Positions 1-11,015 of a stretch of 64,000 nucleotides of DNA are shown piece by piece. The stretch covers positions 37,016 through 101,015 of the forward strand of contig VXIS01000165.1 of assembly GCA_008704415.1 (NCBI GenBank), written 5' to 3'. Positions within the stretch are counted from its first letter, which is position 1; every line of letters starts with the position of its first letter. The position numbers and the translations under genes were made by a program. The DNA is from Sphaerosporella brunnea. Taxonomy: Eukaryota; Ascomycota; Pezizomycetes; Pezizales; Pyronemataceae. Below the pieces are notes generated by a model. The model was given only the letters and a program-made list of their open reading frames with translations, was not told the origin of the DNA and searched no databases.

Positions 1-2298
1 CAAGCTCTCATCGTATGTACCAAGATGCACATTCCTCTGAGCAGCCAAACTATCTGAGGGGTAACATACATCCTGGAAGCGAACATGCCCATCTTCTTAC
101 GGGAGCGGCTAGCATCCCACGCGGTGTATATAGCTCGATGAGAAGAAAGCGTCGCCACGCAAGCCTCCACGAGTAGCCGGTCAGTCCGGTCAACTCTGTC
201 AGCGTTACGAGTAGTTGATATGCAAGACAGGTTTTTCGGCCTTGTGTGTGTGTGTGTGTGCCAGTATCGTCTTGTACACCAGCGCTTCCGCCCCTTGCTT
301 TATCAGCTCTTTGGGTGTGTCTGGCAGGCCGCAGCTGTTGGTAAAGCCATTGTTGCGAGTGATGGGTCTGTGTTGTAGGGTGGAGATATAAACTAGCGCT
401 CTTGTTTCAGCAGATCTCACTCGCGTCCAAGTTCCAACCAATGGCCCAACACTCCATATCCAAGCAGAAGACGACCATTTCTATTAGGTACTGTACCGCT
501 CAGAGTGGATAGTAATATGTAATAGAGCGCGACCATGGTTTTTTCCACTGGTGGTGGAAAAGCTGGGAGACAAAACCACGGAAATTTCAGGGGGAGGCAG
601 AAAGTTGAAAACCTTTGGCTTGCCAAACGCTCTGATGGTAAATTCCAAAACCACGGGTAACCGAACAGGTCCTAAGTGTAAAAAAAAATTCGACAACTTC
701 TTTTGCAACACAACCTATCAATCACGACCCTATCGCAACATTTGCAGCTCTAAGTTCAACCCCCGAGGTTCCAAACTGAATTGGAGAGCTTATCAGATCC
801 TTTACACCCCTAGTAGAGATATTTCTCATGTTTTTGCGCCCAGGACACCAAAATCCAGACAGTCGAAGCCCCTAACCCAGCGATCTTACGACAACATTGG
901 AGACTCTGGAGCTCAACTTTGTTCAGATAGGCGAACCAACAAAAAGAGAGTACCAGAAGACCCAGGAGAGTTTTTCTCCCTCTCACTCAAAAGTTTTTTT
1001 TTATATCCACGGACCTGCTTCTGTGCACCGGACCGTTTTCACCATACAAAGTGCTCGACTTTTCGTTCTCTAAAACGGTTTGTTCTCATTTCGGCAAGAT
1101 AAGATAAATATGTTCCATGAAACTGCTTCTCTGGCTCTTTGCCAGAACATATTTTGATTCTCTGCATGAGGCGTATCTAGTACCCAGAACCTCCACATGG
1201 CCTGCCTACCCTCCGCCGCTCTTGGTTGAGCCTGGCTCCGCAAGCCCACGGCACCCCCAGATTATGCACCTTACACTGCCAGTAGTGCTATGAATTTTGT
1301 ACTTGAATAACTCTTGCATTCCTGGAGAATAGTCAATTCTCATAACTAGCGCATTATAAAAGCTATGCGCATCGCAAAATGAGTGCGCATTACTAACTAT
1401 TGTAACTGGATCTGTAACGCTGTCGGACCGTTATCCCCCCCCCCCCCCGGAAAGTTTCTTACAGTAAGTAATCCTATACTGGCATGATATCTGAAGATTC
1501 TAGGAGCGTACTTGGAAAAAAATAAATTGCGGGGACTTGTTGGTATCCATGACCCCCCCAGCTTAGGTACCATAGCTCAAAATTGTTCGTCTCTCCTGAG
1601 TTCCCGGCACGGAGCTTCCTAGCCATTCCAAAATTATTTCCTAGCCAACGGCGGTCTATAGAAGAAGAGTCCGTTCAGAGCCATCTGGACATCTTATGGC
1701 CTCCCTAGGCATGCCCGGTGTGCTCCGAAAATAGTTGGAAGTCACCTCAGCAGTACATACACCGATATTGCCGGTGGGTTGGGATAGGAAACACGAGACT
1801 CTTCAATATGTATATATATATATATAACACGTCTCTTTTTCAAATGGCTAGAAGAAGATCAGTTGCAGTGAGTGTGGGCGAGTGACCCAGCATGATCCCT
1901 CTTCAGAGACAAAAAATCCAGTTTGAAACGTTCGAAAACTCGAGGATAGTTATATCCCCATCTATCACTGCTATGAGGGCTCGTGAGAGGTTCATCGTTT
2001 ATCATTTCTCAGTTATGCAGTGGGAGGGCTGATGTTCTTGAAATTCCAGGCCAGTGACGGTGAAACTGGTCCGAATACGTCGTGGTGGCTTTTCAGGCGT
2101 CTGGTAACTGCTTGCGATCATGTATCTGGGCTAATAAGCTGGACCTTTCGAACCTCATAGGGTCTTGGAAAGTGGGCATCCAAAATCAGCACGAATACCA
2201 CTACGCAGCAGCCTGTGATCCAAGAGGGACCCCCCCCCTCGTGTTGTGGGATATCAATACTTCTACTGTCTGACTTTCCGCCCCATGTTTTTCCCCTT
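1..2298. other. Gene-free left margin
   Basis: No reading frame here has coding character or a family resemblance I recognise. The longest open frame (551-1102, +) begins at GTG, is rich in Lys, Arg and Ser, and has no domain. The stretch holds simple sequence: a GT run near 243-260, a C run near 1435-1449 and a TA run near 1806-1826. The right end is the downstream flank of URA5, which is transcribed leftward. Confidence 0.6.
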
Positions 2299-2958
2299 CT
2301 ATTCGGCTTTGGCGCCATATCTGGCTCTGTATTCCTTCATGTTCTCCCGCGCCTCGCCCTCCACTCCCTCGATCAGATCTGCTAGCGTCAAGATGGGCAC
2401 CACGGTGACACCCGTCTCCCTCCTGACCGCCTGAATGGCACTCTCATCCCCATCCTCCACCAGCCTCTCCTGCCTATCCAGTGCAATTACAATCCCCGCC
2501 AACTCTCCTCCGGCCGCGGTGATGATGCCCATCGCCTCCCTGATCGCAGTGCCGGCAGTGATAACATCGTCCACCACCAACACACGCTTCCCCTTCAAGT
2601 CTGCGCCGACGATCGTCCCGCCCTCACCGTGGGCCTTTGCTTCCTTCCGGTTAAAGGCGTACCCGATGTTCGCGAAGCGCACCGGGTCGAGCGTGTACAG
2701 CGCGGTGGCGGTGGTGGAGGCAAGCGGGATGCCCTTGTACGCCGGGCCAAAAACGACATCGAATTCTAGCGAGGACTCGGCGATGGTGTTGGCGTAGGCG
2801 TTTGCCAGCGTGGAGAGCAGCGCGGCAGTGTTGAAGCCGCCCGCGTTGAAGAAGTATGGCGACACACGGCCGGACTTCAGCGTGTACGTGCCGAATTTGA
2901 GGATTTTGTTCTCGATGCTGGTCGCGATCAACGCGGTTTTGTGGGCGGGGAGAGACAT
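2299..2958 (-). CDS. URA5: Orotate phosphoribosyltransferase
   Basis: This enzyme joins orotate to PRPP to give orotidine monophosphate, the fifth step of de novo pyrimidine synthesis, in the cytosol. The 219-residue product is close to yeast Ura5 (about 226). The PRPP-binding motif VLVVDDVITAGTA is at residues 126-138, and the mobile catalytic loop with its Lys and Gly residues (FNRKEAKAHGEGG) is at about 102-114. The start at 2958 is chosen because family homology begins at MSLPAHK; the frame is open further upstream, but that part is Pro- and His-rich and unlike the family. It is a single exon. The neighbour upstream is the Hsp70-like pseudogene, on the other strand. The identification is firm. 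Confidence 0.96.
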   Translation of the reverse strand: MSLPAHKTALIATSIENKILKFGTYTLKSGRVSPYFFNAGGFNTAALLSTLANAYANTIAESSLEFDVVFGPAYKGIPLASTTATALYTLDPVRFANIGYAFNRKEAKAHGEGGTIVGADLKGKRVLVVDDVITAGTAIREAMGIITAAGGELAGIVIALDRQERLVEDGDESAIQAVRRETGVTVVPILTLADLIEGVEGEARENMKEYRARYGAKAE

Positions 2959-3426
2959 GGCGGCGGTGGCGGTGTGATTGGGAGGGGGTTTGTGGGGGAG
3001 TGCCGGCTGGTGACCTCGTGAAGAATTTGGGTTTTCTTTGCATGGCGGGGGGCTTTGGTGGGGCTTATCTCGGGGGTGGGGGGGGATCTGATAACGAGAT
3101 CGGATGGGGGGCAGGGATGGATGGTTGTGGGAAGCCGAGCCGATGACTTCTTGTGGAATGGGGAAGCGTACGAATGGAATGCCCCACACAACTCGATCCG
3201 GGGAAGAACACAATCGATGCCAACACCTTCGGCTCCCCCCGGTAACTCCACACACACGGCAATAATACCCGGGGAAAACAGCGATATTGGGATCTCTGGG
3301 ACTTGACGGTCCCCTCCACAGTTTTAGTGTTCTCCACACTCCGGTTTAGAGGAATTCCGTGATCTAGCTCTCCCCCAGGAATCGTTGATCCCAAAAACGA
3401 CATGCTTGGATGGAAGGGTCTTCAAA

Positions 3427-5483
3427 GTCTCAACAAAGGTTGCGTACCCCAACGACCCGAACCTTCCACCACTGTGGGGATTCGAAGCCGAGTAGGCGGG
3501 GCTGCACCAACCACATATTCAATACCGTCGAGTTTGGGCATTCAAGACCTTCCTGGAGCCGGAAAATACTCCTATGTTTGAAGCGCCACCTGGAAAAACA
3601 CTTGCGAACGTCGTCCACGACTTTTGGCAGGGTGTTTATCAGCACCTTATACAAGTGCTTACCAGCGAAGGATGGTCGCCGCAGATGGTGAACTATCAGT
3701 TTTTGTTTACCGTGCCTGCACCCTTTAGTAGCCTGGCGATCGAGGCTTTTAAACGGATAATTTCCGGCACTGGATTTGCGAGGCACGGATTCCAAGTAGA
3801 GATTACTGAGCCGGAGGCGGCGGCCCTATACACGTTGAGGAATCAGCCGTCTCTGAGAACCAGGCCTGCTGGCTTTCAGGTGTGTGGATGAGGCTTTTCG
3901 GTCGAATTCAAGAAAATGTTTATTGATTGAAGACAGACAAGGCAAAGCTTCGTCGTCTGTGATGCCGGTGGTGGAACGGTGGTGAGTTGCTTGCCCACGG
4001 GGATGCGAAGTGAGCAGTCGAGTGACCTTTGGTGCAGTATCTATCGTCATATTCCATCACCCAGTCGACGCCGACAATCAGAATGGAGCAAACGGGAATA
4101 GTCACAGGATATCGGTGCGGATCGACCTTCATTGACCAGTACGGCTTTTAGGCGTTTCCTGAGGGATACACTGGGCGAGCGAATCTTTAAATCACTCACA
4201 GATGCTGAAAGGAATCTCCTGCTGGATAATTTTATTCAGCAGAAGGAGTGGTTCAACAAGGAGAGCTATCAGGAAACCATCAACATTGAGTTGCCACGCA
4301 ATGGTGACTTGTATTGTCCGGTGAAAAGGGGAAATTATCTTCCGATAACACGGTTGGTATTATCTGCTATTTACTGTGCGTTGCAACAGTTGCTTACTGC
4401 TTCATCAGACAGCAGATGCTCGCGTTCTTCTCAGAGCCAATCGCCAAAACATGCCAGTTAGTTGTAGATCATGTGAAGGAATGCAAGAGCAGGAACTACC
4501 AGATAAACGTAAGCGCCCATCACCCATCACAAAGGTCCCTATGCTCTGTGTTTCTGACGCTCGTGTCTTCTTTGCATAGTACGTTTTCTTAGTCGGTGGT
4601 TTCGGCAGTTCGCTCTATCTGGGAGAGTGTCTGCAAAGAAGTCTCCGCAACATCGATCCCAACATCCTGGTTATCAAGCCGCCAGATGCGTAAGTTCGTC
4701 TTCGATGGCCGTTAGGACCTTGCTTGCTGACTTTCACCAGTCAGCAATCCGTGGTGCTTGGCTGTTTATTCACCCAACTGCAACGCCTTCGGAGAGATGA
4801 TGATCCTGTGAAGGTCCGTCTCTGTCGTGCACACTTTGGCGTTGTATGCTCCATGCCATTTAACCCCACCAAACATTCGGAACACGAAAAATACATTGAG
4901 CCTGTCACCGGACAGGTGCTGGCAAGGGGCCAGATAATGTGGTTAATCCACAAGGTACGTATGACTGCAAGCACATGAGAGCCCCCAGATGACGTCCGGC
5001 CTGCTTCCAAGATGGTGGCTCGGGCTTTCCGGTCATCTTACGCCTCAACGAAGGCGATGTCGCTGGGCAAACGCTAAACCTCAGTAACAGGGTGATCGAA
5101 TATCGGACACCACTTCGGCGGATATCGAGCGGACATTGATCCGTTCGTTCAAAACCACTCCCACAATGGCCTGGACCGAGACGTTAGTGTGCAGCACCGC
5201 GTATAGGGCGCCATTACTCCTGGGGCCCAGCGTACAAGAGGTTTGCAAGATGACATCGGACCTACGAAGCTGTGGTCAGAACGAGTTCCAAAAGTAATAC
5301 CAGATGACCCCTGGCTTCTGTTGGGCGAAAAAGAAAAGCCACTATCAAGCGAGGTATTCGGTCAAGATGCTGGTTGGTATGGCTGACGTCAAGTTTGAGC
5401 TGTGGTTTGCGGGAAGGGTCAGAAGTGAACTGTTGAAAATCAGTTGGGAAGCACTGGGGGATAAAGTTGAGTTAAGCGCATAG
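3427..5483 (+). pseudogene. Decayed Hsp70-family protein gene
   Basis: Pieces of a fungal Hsp70-like ATPase can be followed in order: a segment reading KVAYPNDPNLPPLWGF near 3436-3484, a long conserved stretch to about 3890, the second phosphate-binding motif VVCDAGGGTV near 3942-3970, the core around 4125-4510, the adenosine-side motif FLVGGFGSSLYLGE near 4584-4625, and a tail ending at the TAG at 5481-5483. Breaks are clear. An in-frame TAG lies at about 3491. The frame shifts by one base near 4132, between a block ending DQ and one starting TAFRRFLRD. No N-terminal DxGT phosphate motif can be found. Plausible introns remain at about 4507-4579 and 4690-4740. Such Hsp70-like genes are often multi-copy in filamentous fungi, so this is probably a dead paralogue. 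A sequencing error could explain one break but hardly all of them. Confidence 0.75.
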
Positions 5484-6115
5484 TTGGAATTTTGTAAGTT
5501 TTTTTTTTATTTAGAAAACACAGCCGGGCCGGAAATGTTGGAATACTGGATGATAGGGACCGAGAGGCAAAGTGGATTGGGGCTCCGTGTAGAGTAGAGA
5601 GCGGGCAGTCCCGGTCAGTCCGGGCCGTCCAGCATCAAGAAGCGCATGCGCATGAGCAAACCAGCGAACCAGTGTTTCATGGCCGAGTGAGCAGCGAAGA
5701 AAGGGAACCGCCACCGACGACGCCCCTTCAGACACAGAGAGCCCGGGCTCAGCCCGGCCTCTCATCTGCCAGCTACGGTCATAGAACATTGAAAACACAT
5801 CATCTCTTCTGTCTGCGACCGTTTCCAAGTCGTCGCGGCCGAAAGGGTGCGATTTGCTTCAAAAGCATCCGCTGCTAATAGTCCAATTTGAGCCGCACCT
5901 CCTTTGAGCCAAGAGCTACATTTTGGCGTTCGCCAATGTTGGCGTTCACCCATTTTGAGTCCTGCACGCATTTGAGAAACAAGGGGCCTGTGCCTCAATT
6001 TTTTTCTGTTAAGATACCGTTGCTGAGATTAGAGGGGATCACTCAACAGAGAGCTTATAAAAGCCGAGCAATGACTGGATATCTTCACCAGCAGCAACTC
6101 ACAACACCAGGTGCA
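5484..6115. other. Intergenic; TATA-like element near 6054-6061
   Basis: No gene is supported between the Hsp70-like pseudogene and the small gene at 6116. The sequence cttataaaag at about 6054-6063 is a good TATA match. It lies about 55 bp upstream of the ATG at 6116, which suits a fungal promoter better than the ATG at 6071, only about 10 bp from it. Confidence 0.35.
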
Positions 6116-6415
6116 ATGGATACTATCCCTGAGTATCTCATGGTCTTTTGCAATGATGCAGTCGCAGCAGAGTCAGCGGATGAGTCAGATTCGGAACCGC
6201 CGATTGAGACGAACGAGGGTAGATTCCACGCAAGGCCGATAAAGAGGCCCAACCAAAAGCGATACGATGTGATACTGAAGGATTTGCAGGAAGTAGGTAC
6301 CCGATGGGTGTCAAACCGGATGAATATATACTAATTCTAAGGAAGTTTTATGCTGGAGACAAAGGGGACTCCTTTAACCTTTGAGCCCGGAAGCCCTTCT
6401 CTCACTGACAAATGA
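6116..6415 (+). CDS. Small hypothetical protein, two exons
   Basis: I do not recognise this product. The model has exon 1 at 6116-6296, an intron of 45 nt at 6297-6341 (gtaccc donor, a tactaat branch point 11 nt before the acceptor) and exon 2 at 6342-6415, giving 84 residues. The N-terminus is acidic (an Ala-Glu-Ser-Asp stretch at about residues 12-28), followed by a basic Arg/Lys-Pro segment. The case rests on the TATA-like element upstream, the near-perfect branch point and an open frame across the splice. An earlier in-frame ATG exists at 6071. The gene could instead be a remnant of something longer, since hydrophobic codons continue downstream in another frame. Confidence 0.35.
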
Positions 6416-6947
6416 AGGACTTTTTGGAATATATCGTTAAGAAGCCTTTAAAACGGACGACAGTACATTGCATTATCAGATGCCTATTTGCAGTAGCCGC
6501 GACCTTTCTCCTGGACGAGTCTAAGCGGACGGTTACAACAAGTAACCAGAAATTCCTTCACACGTTCCTATGGGGACCTGGCGAGGGTGCGGTTGAAGGG
6601 ACTTTCGACTGTCCGAAGGGTGGGAAAGTCGGGGTACTATCGGATGGATCACTGGGAGGGTTGGGTGTCCGCACCGGCTGTGGCACAGGACGCCACAATT
6701 GAGTGGACCAAGGCTCGGACGAAATCTCATTCACCGTAAGTGTGCAAAATCGGGTGAGTTGAGACTTAGCGAGTGCCATGAGGAGCGTTTTCGACCCAAG
6801 CAAACTTTAAAGCCCAGAAGCACCATGGCGAAGGTTCTTCCACAGTTCTCCTACGGGTCACCTTCATCAGGTCCGAATAAACGAAGCCAACATCAATCGC
6901 AGACCAGACCGAATCTCTGCCACCGCTGTCCTCGCCTTGACTGTTCA

Positions 6948-7556
6948 TTATATATCCACCGTGTACACTCTCCGCCTGTGTGGAAATCCAAACCTTTCAA
7001 TACCTTCCTCTTCGCAATTCTGCATCTGCGGCAAACCAAGATGTCCCCGTATTTCTTCAGCCAGCCGCTCTTGCTGGTACACGAGTCCGTTCAACTCAAT
7101 GCAATCTGGCAGTCCTTGTCTATATCTCCATTTTTTCGCGATCTCCAACGCGCTCTGTGTGGCGGGCGACCGCGGGATGAAACGCGGCAATAACCACAAC
7201 TCAAGATGCGCAAACAACCGGATTATCGCTGTTAGCTCCTCGTCCACTATATCTATCGCGGATTGCAGCCGGGTCACGAATTCCGCGATAGTGACGGTAA
7301 GACGGCGAGAGGTCGCGACTTTCGCATCATGGGGACAGCTCAAGGCGAACTCCTCCAGATATTTCGACTCCTTATCAAACTGACTCTCGATGGAACCGGC
7401 GCAGGTGTACTCAGGTGGTTGCCGGTCAGGAAGGATGGAGTAAACAAGCTTCAAACCCAACCATTCCAGCTTGTCTTGACGAAAACCAAGCTCTTGGACA
7501 ACCGCATCGGATGCAAAATACGCATTTGTGATTTCGGCGCGCGTAACCTCGGGCAT
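6948..7556 (-). CDS. Hypothetical protein, 202 residues
   Basis: This single open frame has balanced amino-acid use, no low complexity, and alternating charged and hydrophobic residues that suggest mostly helical structure (for example around LTVTIAEFVTRLQSAIDIVDEELTAIIR in the middle third, given here as positions 87-114). I recognise no family. No signal peptide or membrane span is visible. The reading frame is longer than expected by chance and has no matching antisense gene, which is the main support. An intron near the 3' end that would extend the protein cannot be excluded. Confidence 0.4.
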   Translation of the reverse strand: MPEVTRAEITNAYFASDAVVQELGFRQDKLEWLGLKLVYSILPDRQPPEYTCAGSIESQFDKESKYLEEFALSCPHDAKVATSRRLTVTIAEFVTRLQSAIDIVDEELTAIIRLFAHLELWLLPRFIPRSPATQSALEIAKKWRYRQGLPDCIELNGLVYQQERLAEEIRGHLGLPQMQNCEEEGIERFGFPHRRRVYTVDI

Positions 7557-8022
7557 GAGCGACTGTCGGAGATTGGCACTGTTCGAGTTAAACCTAGCTC
7601 AAGTAACCGAAAAAACGGCTGAAGGGGGTATACAATAATCCGAGGTCCTCGGCGGCCATGCTGTCGGGAAGGATCCGTGGAACAGCGTGCGGTAAAACAG
7701 GTGCGACGTGGTTGAGGATGGCGGGGAGCTTCGATGACCTCTGTGCTGATTCAACCTAATCTAATCTGATCCCATTTAATCTCCGTCTGCACACAGTCTA
7801 TCACTCCTCAGCTTTCACGTCAGTACAACAACCGATCCATCCAGCGTCCAGCACCGGCGCGACAGTTAAAAACCAACCGCTCATCATGTCAACCCCTCTC
7901 GTCCAGCGCCAGTCCTGGCTGCCGAATCCGATGATAAACGGCGATGGCCAGCCGGTAGCTTTTAGTCGCGACAAGGAACTCAACTACCGTAAAAACTCGA
8001 GAGCAAGAGAATGAGCTACGTC
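7557..8022. other. Intergenic, nothing recognised
   Basis: No coding potential or repeat structure is apparent between the 202-residue frame and the MITE. It would include the promoter of the leftward gene at 6948-7556. Confidence 0.5.
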
Positions 8023-8346
8023 ACTGGCTAAGTCATGTGGCAAAGTCACTAAGCCTACTCACGCGGCCGGAATCATTGAACATCACGTGCCGCATAGGGT
8101 TGGGGTTATATTTTTCACGTGTGTGGGGTTGCGGCGGAGCCAGGCCACAACGGCTGATTTTTGGAGGGCTTATTTTCGCGTATCCTACTACATCAATTTG
8201 AATCAAATTGGTCGCGCCGTTGTTGAGATAATGGGGCGGTATCGAGCGGGGTGCTTTCGGGTAGAAAATATAACCCTAACCCTGCGGGCACGTGATGTGC
8301 AATGATTCCGGCCGCGTGAGTACATGGCGCAGTGACTTAGCCCAGT
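8023..8346. mobile_element. MITE with about 90 bp terminal inverted repeats
   Basis: The two ends of this 324 bp segment are inverted copies of each other. The left end starts ACTGGCTAAGTCA and the right end, read in reverse complement, starts ACTGGGCTAAGTCA. Further in, a block reading ctcacgcggccggaatcatt (8059-8078 and the reverse complement of 8300-8319) is identical in both, followed by catcacgtgc and an AT-rich ggttatatttt. The centre has no open frame. This is the anatomy of a non-autonomous DNA transposon. I see no clear target-site duplication, so the exact ends are uncertain. The end motif recurs in the palindromic element at 24255-24377. Confidence 0.75.
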
Positions 8347-8744
8347 CTCTTGCTTGCGAGTTCATGCGGTAGCCTCACAACATATGATAGCGCGTCGCCA
8401 AATAATTTAAACGGCCGTAATTTAAAACACGAAATTTAAAGCTAGTGGACATGGTCCGAGTGCTCAGCAGTGAAGATAAAGCTCATCTGCACCTACGAGT
8501 GCCGGCCCGTGAATGGTTCTGCTCACCCGCACAATTTCTCTCCTTCGACAGCTTCCCCAGCAGAACTCCTCAGCCACTTCCTTAGGAGACACTCTATACA
8601 AAAAGAATATATATACAGAAGGTACGACTGCTATTCTTTTGAATGATGAGGCAGTGTACTTACAAATTGTAGCAGATGCCGGTGGCTCCTTTAGCAGAAC
8701 TCGCCCCAGCAAAAAACAGGCCTCGTGTGTATTACTAAAAGCAC

Positions 8745-9539
8745 ATGATGCCAACCGATTTTTGCTGTAGCGCGGTTGTCAACCCCGTCGGAGGTTGTTT
8801 ACCTACGGGTTTCCCACCCAGCTCTAAACTCAACAAGAACTGGGCGAAGGCCAATGAAGCGTTTTGGAGATATCAGCGGAATCCACTCACTTCAACTTTG
8901 TAATTACCCAAAAGGGCAGTCTGTTTCGGTTGTCGGCGCTGATAATAGCAGTGACGAGTGTCATGAGGCGACAATGGTACCGCAAGAACACGGATGTGAA
9001 TGCCACCATTTGGTACGGCATGATGATGCCATACCTTCTGAGGGTTTTTCGGCTTGTTTCTTGCAATATTGAGTTTCGCCATGACAGTGGCGTATGCCTG
9101 CGCCGACTCCGCCGCCGAGGCATATCCCGGCGGGGTCCAAAAGCCGAGGGCGCTGAAGTGGATCACCGCTCTTGTTGCCGTGATTAAGATGGGCATCCAT
9201 ATCGGCATATTCAGGCTTGAAGGTCACCCAGAATCCTTTCCAAAAACCTCCCGTCGCTTTGTCATAGGAATTGGTGGATTTTCCGCGTGCGCCAAGCTCG
9301 TGGAATGCCTACTCATCTGTTACTGGGTGGACCAAAAAATGCCCCAGGATAGTGCGGGTGTATTTTGCGTTCTAGCAATGGGGTTTGTGGAGGGCCTGAT
9401 GGCAGTCGTCGCCGCAATGGCGTACGGCGCCACCGATACAGTGCCTTTCGATGGCCCAGGAAAAGTTTTCTACCGCATGGGCCACTTTCGCTGCTGCCCA
9501 GGCCTAACTATTTTTGAAAAGAGGACTCTACTAGAGTAA
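8745..9539 (+). pseudogene. Frameshifted gene for a fungal multi-span membrane protein
   Basis: Three successive blocks look coding but lie in different frames. Block 1 (from ATG 8745 to about 8890) has a segment NKNWAKANEAFWRYQRNP. Block 2 (about 8880-9045) is hydrophobic and ends MMMPYLLRVF. Block 3 (9054-9539) returns to the first frame and carries three hydrophobic spans, ending with a TAA at 9537-9539. Dropping one base in the T run near 9047 would join block 2 smoothly to block 3, which suggests real indels rather than introns, and no usable splice sites bridge the gaps. I do not know the family; four membrane spans is my estimate. A working gene with two sequencing errors is the alternative. 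Confidence 0.45.
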
Positions 9540-9928
9540 TATATATATGATATAGAGGCACGCCCGCTTTGTTGTTTGCTTTCTTTTCCTTCTCTCTTCA
9601 CTGAACCTTCGTATGTCAATCTGAGTACCCTGGTTCAGATCTGAGTCCCGGATCCCGTGCTTCGTGCCTCTCGTTACCTCCGAACCTCGTCTTGTCCGCT
9701 TGTTCCTGAACCTGTCCGTTACCCCTCTGTACGCGAGTACCTTGGGCCCCCTCCAGCCTGTTCCCGACCCTCTCCGTTACACCTACAAGATGCTTGATAT
9801 TGCAAGTTTGCCTGCGCAGGCATGAGGGGCCTTCCTGCACCCTCCCGCTTCTTCCACACACTGGTTTTATGGGAAAAAGTGGGGTACACGTTGTTGTTGT
9901 TGTTGTTGTCTCAGATTATGCCAGATGC

Positions 9929-10916
9929 TTTTTTTGTTTGAATCACAATGTATTCGGCCGCTTGCGGCCATGACATACAGGATACATGTAGACTGCCCTT
10001 AGGCACTAAAGGCCTACAGTCGGGTGTGTCTTTTTAAAGGAAAGAAATTCGTAGTTGACATAGGAAAGAAATATAGCTCAAAATAGTTCAAGAAAAGATC
10101 GTCTCTACATTCGTGGCTCTTCTCAGGCCGGCCCCAACCTTTGTGTTTGCTAGGAAATCCAGCACGGCTTGGGTACATCGGTCGTCTGCTAACAGGACCT
10201 TGATGGGGGTGGGGACCTTCTTTCTCCCACTCCCGATCTTTCCTTTTCACAGCACATCTTGTTCTTTTTGCCACCTGGCACAGGACTTGAAGAGGTGCTG
10301 CCTGGACTGCGACGGTGCCTAGGGGTCAAGCTTGAGCGACCTCCGAGCCTTGTATCATTTCTTATCCCTTCGTTGGGCACCCGTGAATCACATACTTTTA
10401 GCGTCGAGCTATCAACAACAGCTTCCAACAGCTTCCAACACCGCAATCCGACCGTGAAACAGCTAGAATGCGATGTACCGCTCTGCAAAGGATTTTATGG
10501 AAGGATCTATCACGATGAATTGTAAATAGAGGACGTATATATAAACGCGGGTATGAATCACAATCGAGCACTCGCGCCAAGCCAGATAAGCGAAGTCCCT
10601 GAAATCCAACAAAGGGATTGGCGCAGTTTTTCTTAAGCCAGGCGACGCGGTCTTGTCGTTTGGCCTGGGTGGTTGCCCTAGCGACGTGCGCGAGCGAGGC
10701 AAGGTTGCCATGGCCCTCGGCGGCCTCTTTTGCTCGCCGGTCGGCGAGCTCGTTGCCGAGGACGCCAGATGCTTTTTGAGAGCAGAGTGGAGTGGGCGGC
10801 TCTAGGGCCACGTCTCGACCGGCGACAATCCGGGACCTAGGACGATTGATTGCTTTCTCTATCTCTAATGCTCCGTCGCCCCTAATTGTCGTAGGACGGC
10901 CACAGCGCCATGCCAA
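9929..10916 (-). mobile_element. LINE remnant (Tad-like), RNase H part and 3' end
   Basis: Read on the minus strand, 10398-10916 encodes the C-terminal part of a LINE polyprotein. The RNase H signature GNELADRRAKEAA is followed by a basic linker ending in AWLKKN, as in fungal non-LTR elements. About 400 bp further on, near 9951-9985, is a short stem-loop (ggccgc tt gcggcc) followed by an A-rich tail on the same strand, which fits the 3' end. Reverse transcriptase and endonuclease parts are absent, so this is a 5'-truncated copy. It lies immediately downstream of the AlkB-like stub at 11016-11291. Confidence 0.7.
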
Positions 10917-11015
10917 AATAGATGTTTGCAGCTTTTTGAAGTCTCGTCACTCTAGTTTTAAGGGAAGAAGTTCATGGACGTCGTTAGGAAACCTAATCCA
11001 CCTCCGTGAGCCACA

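Noticed and set aside
551..1102. 183-codon plus-strand frame in the left margin
   Set aside because: It begins at GTG, is of low information and shows no domain or splice context.
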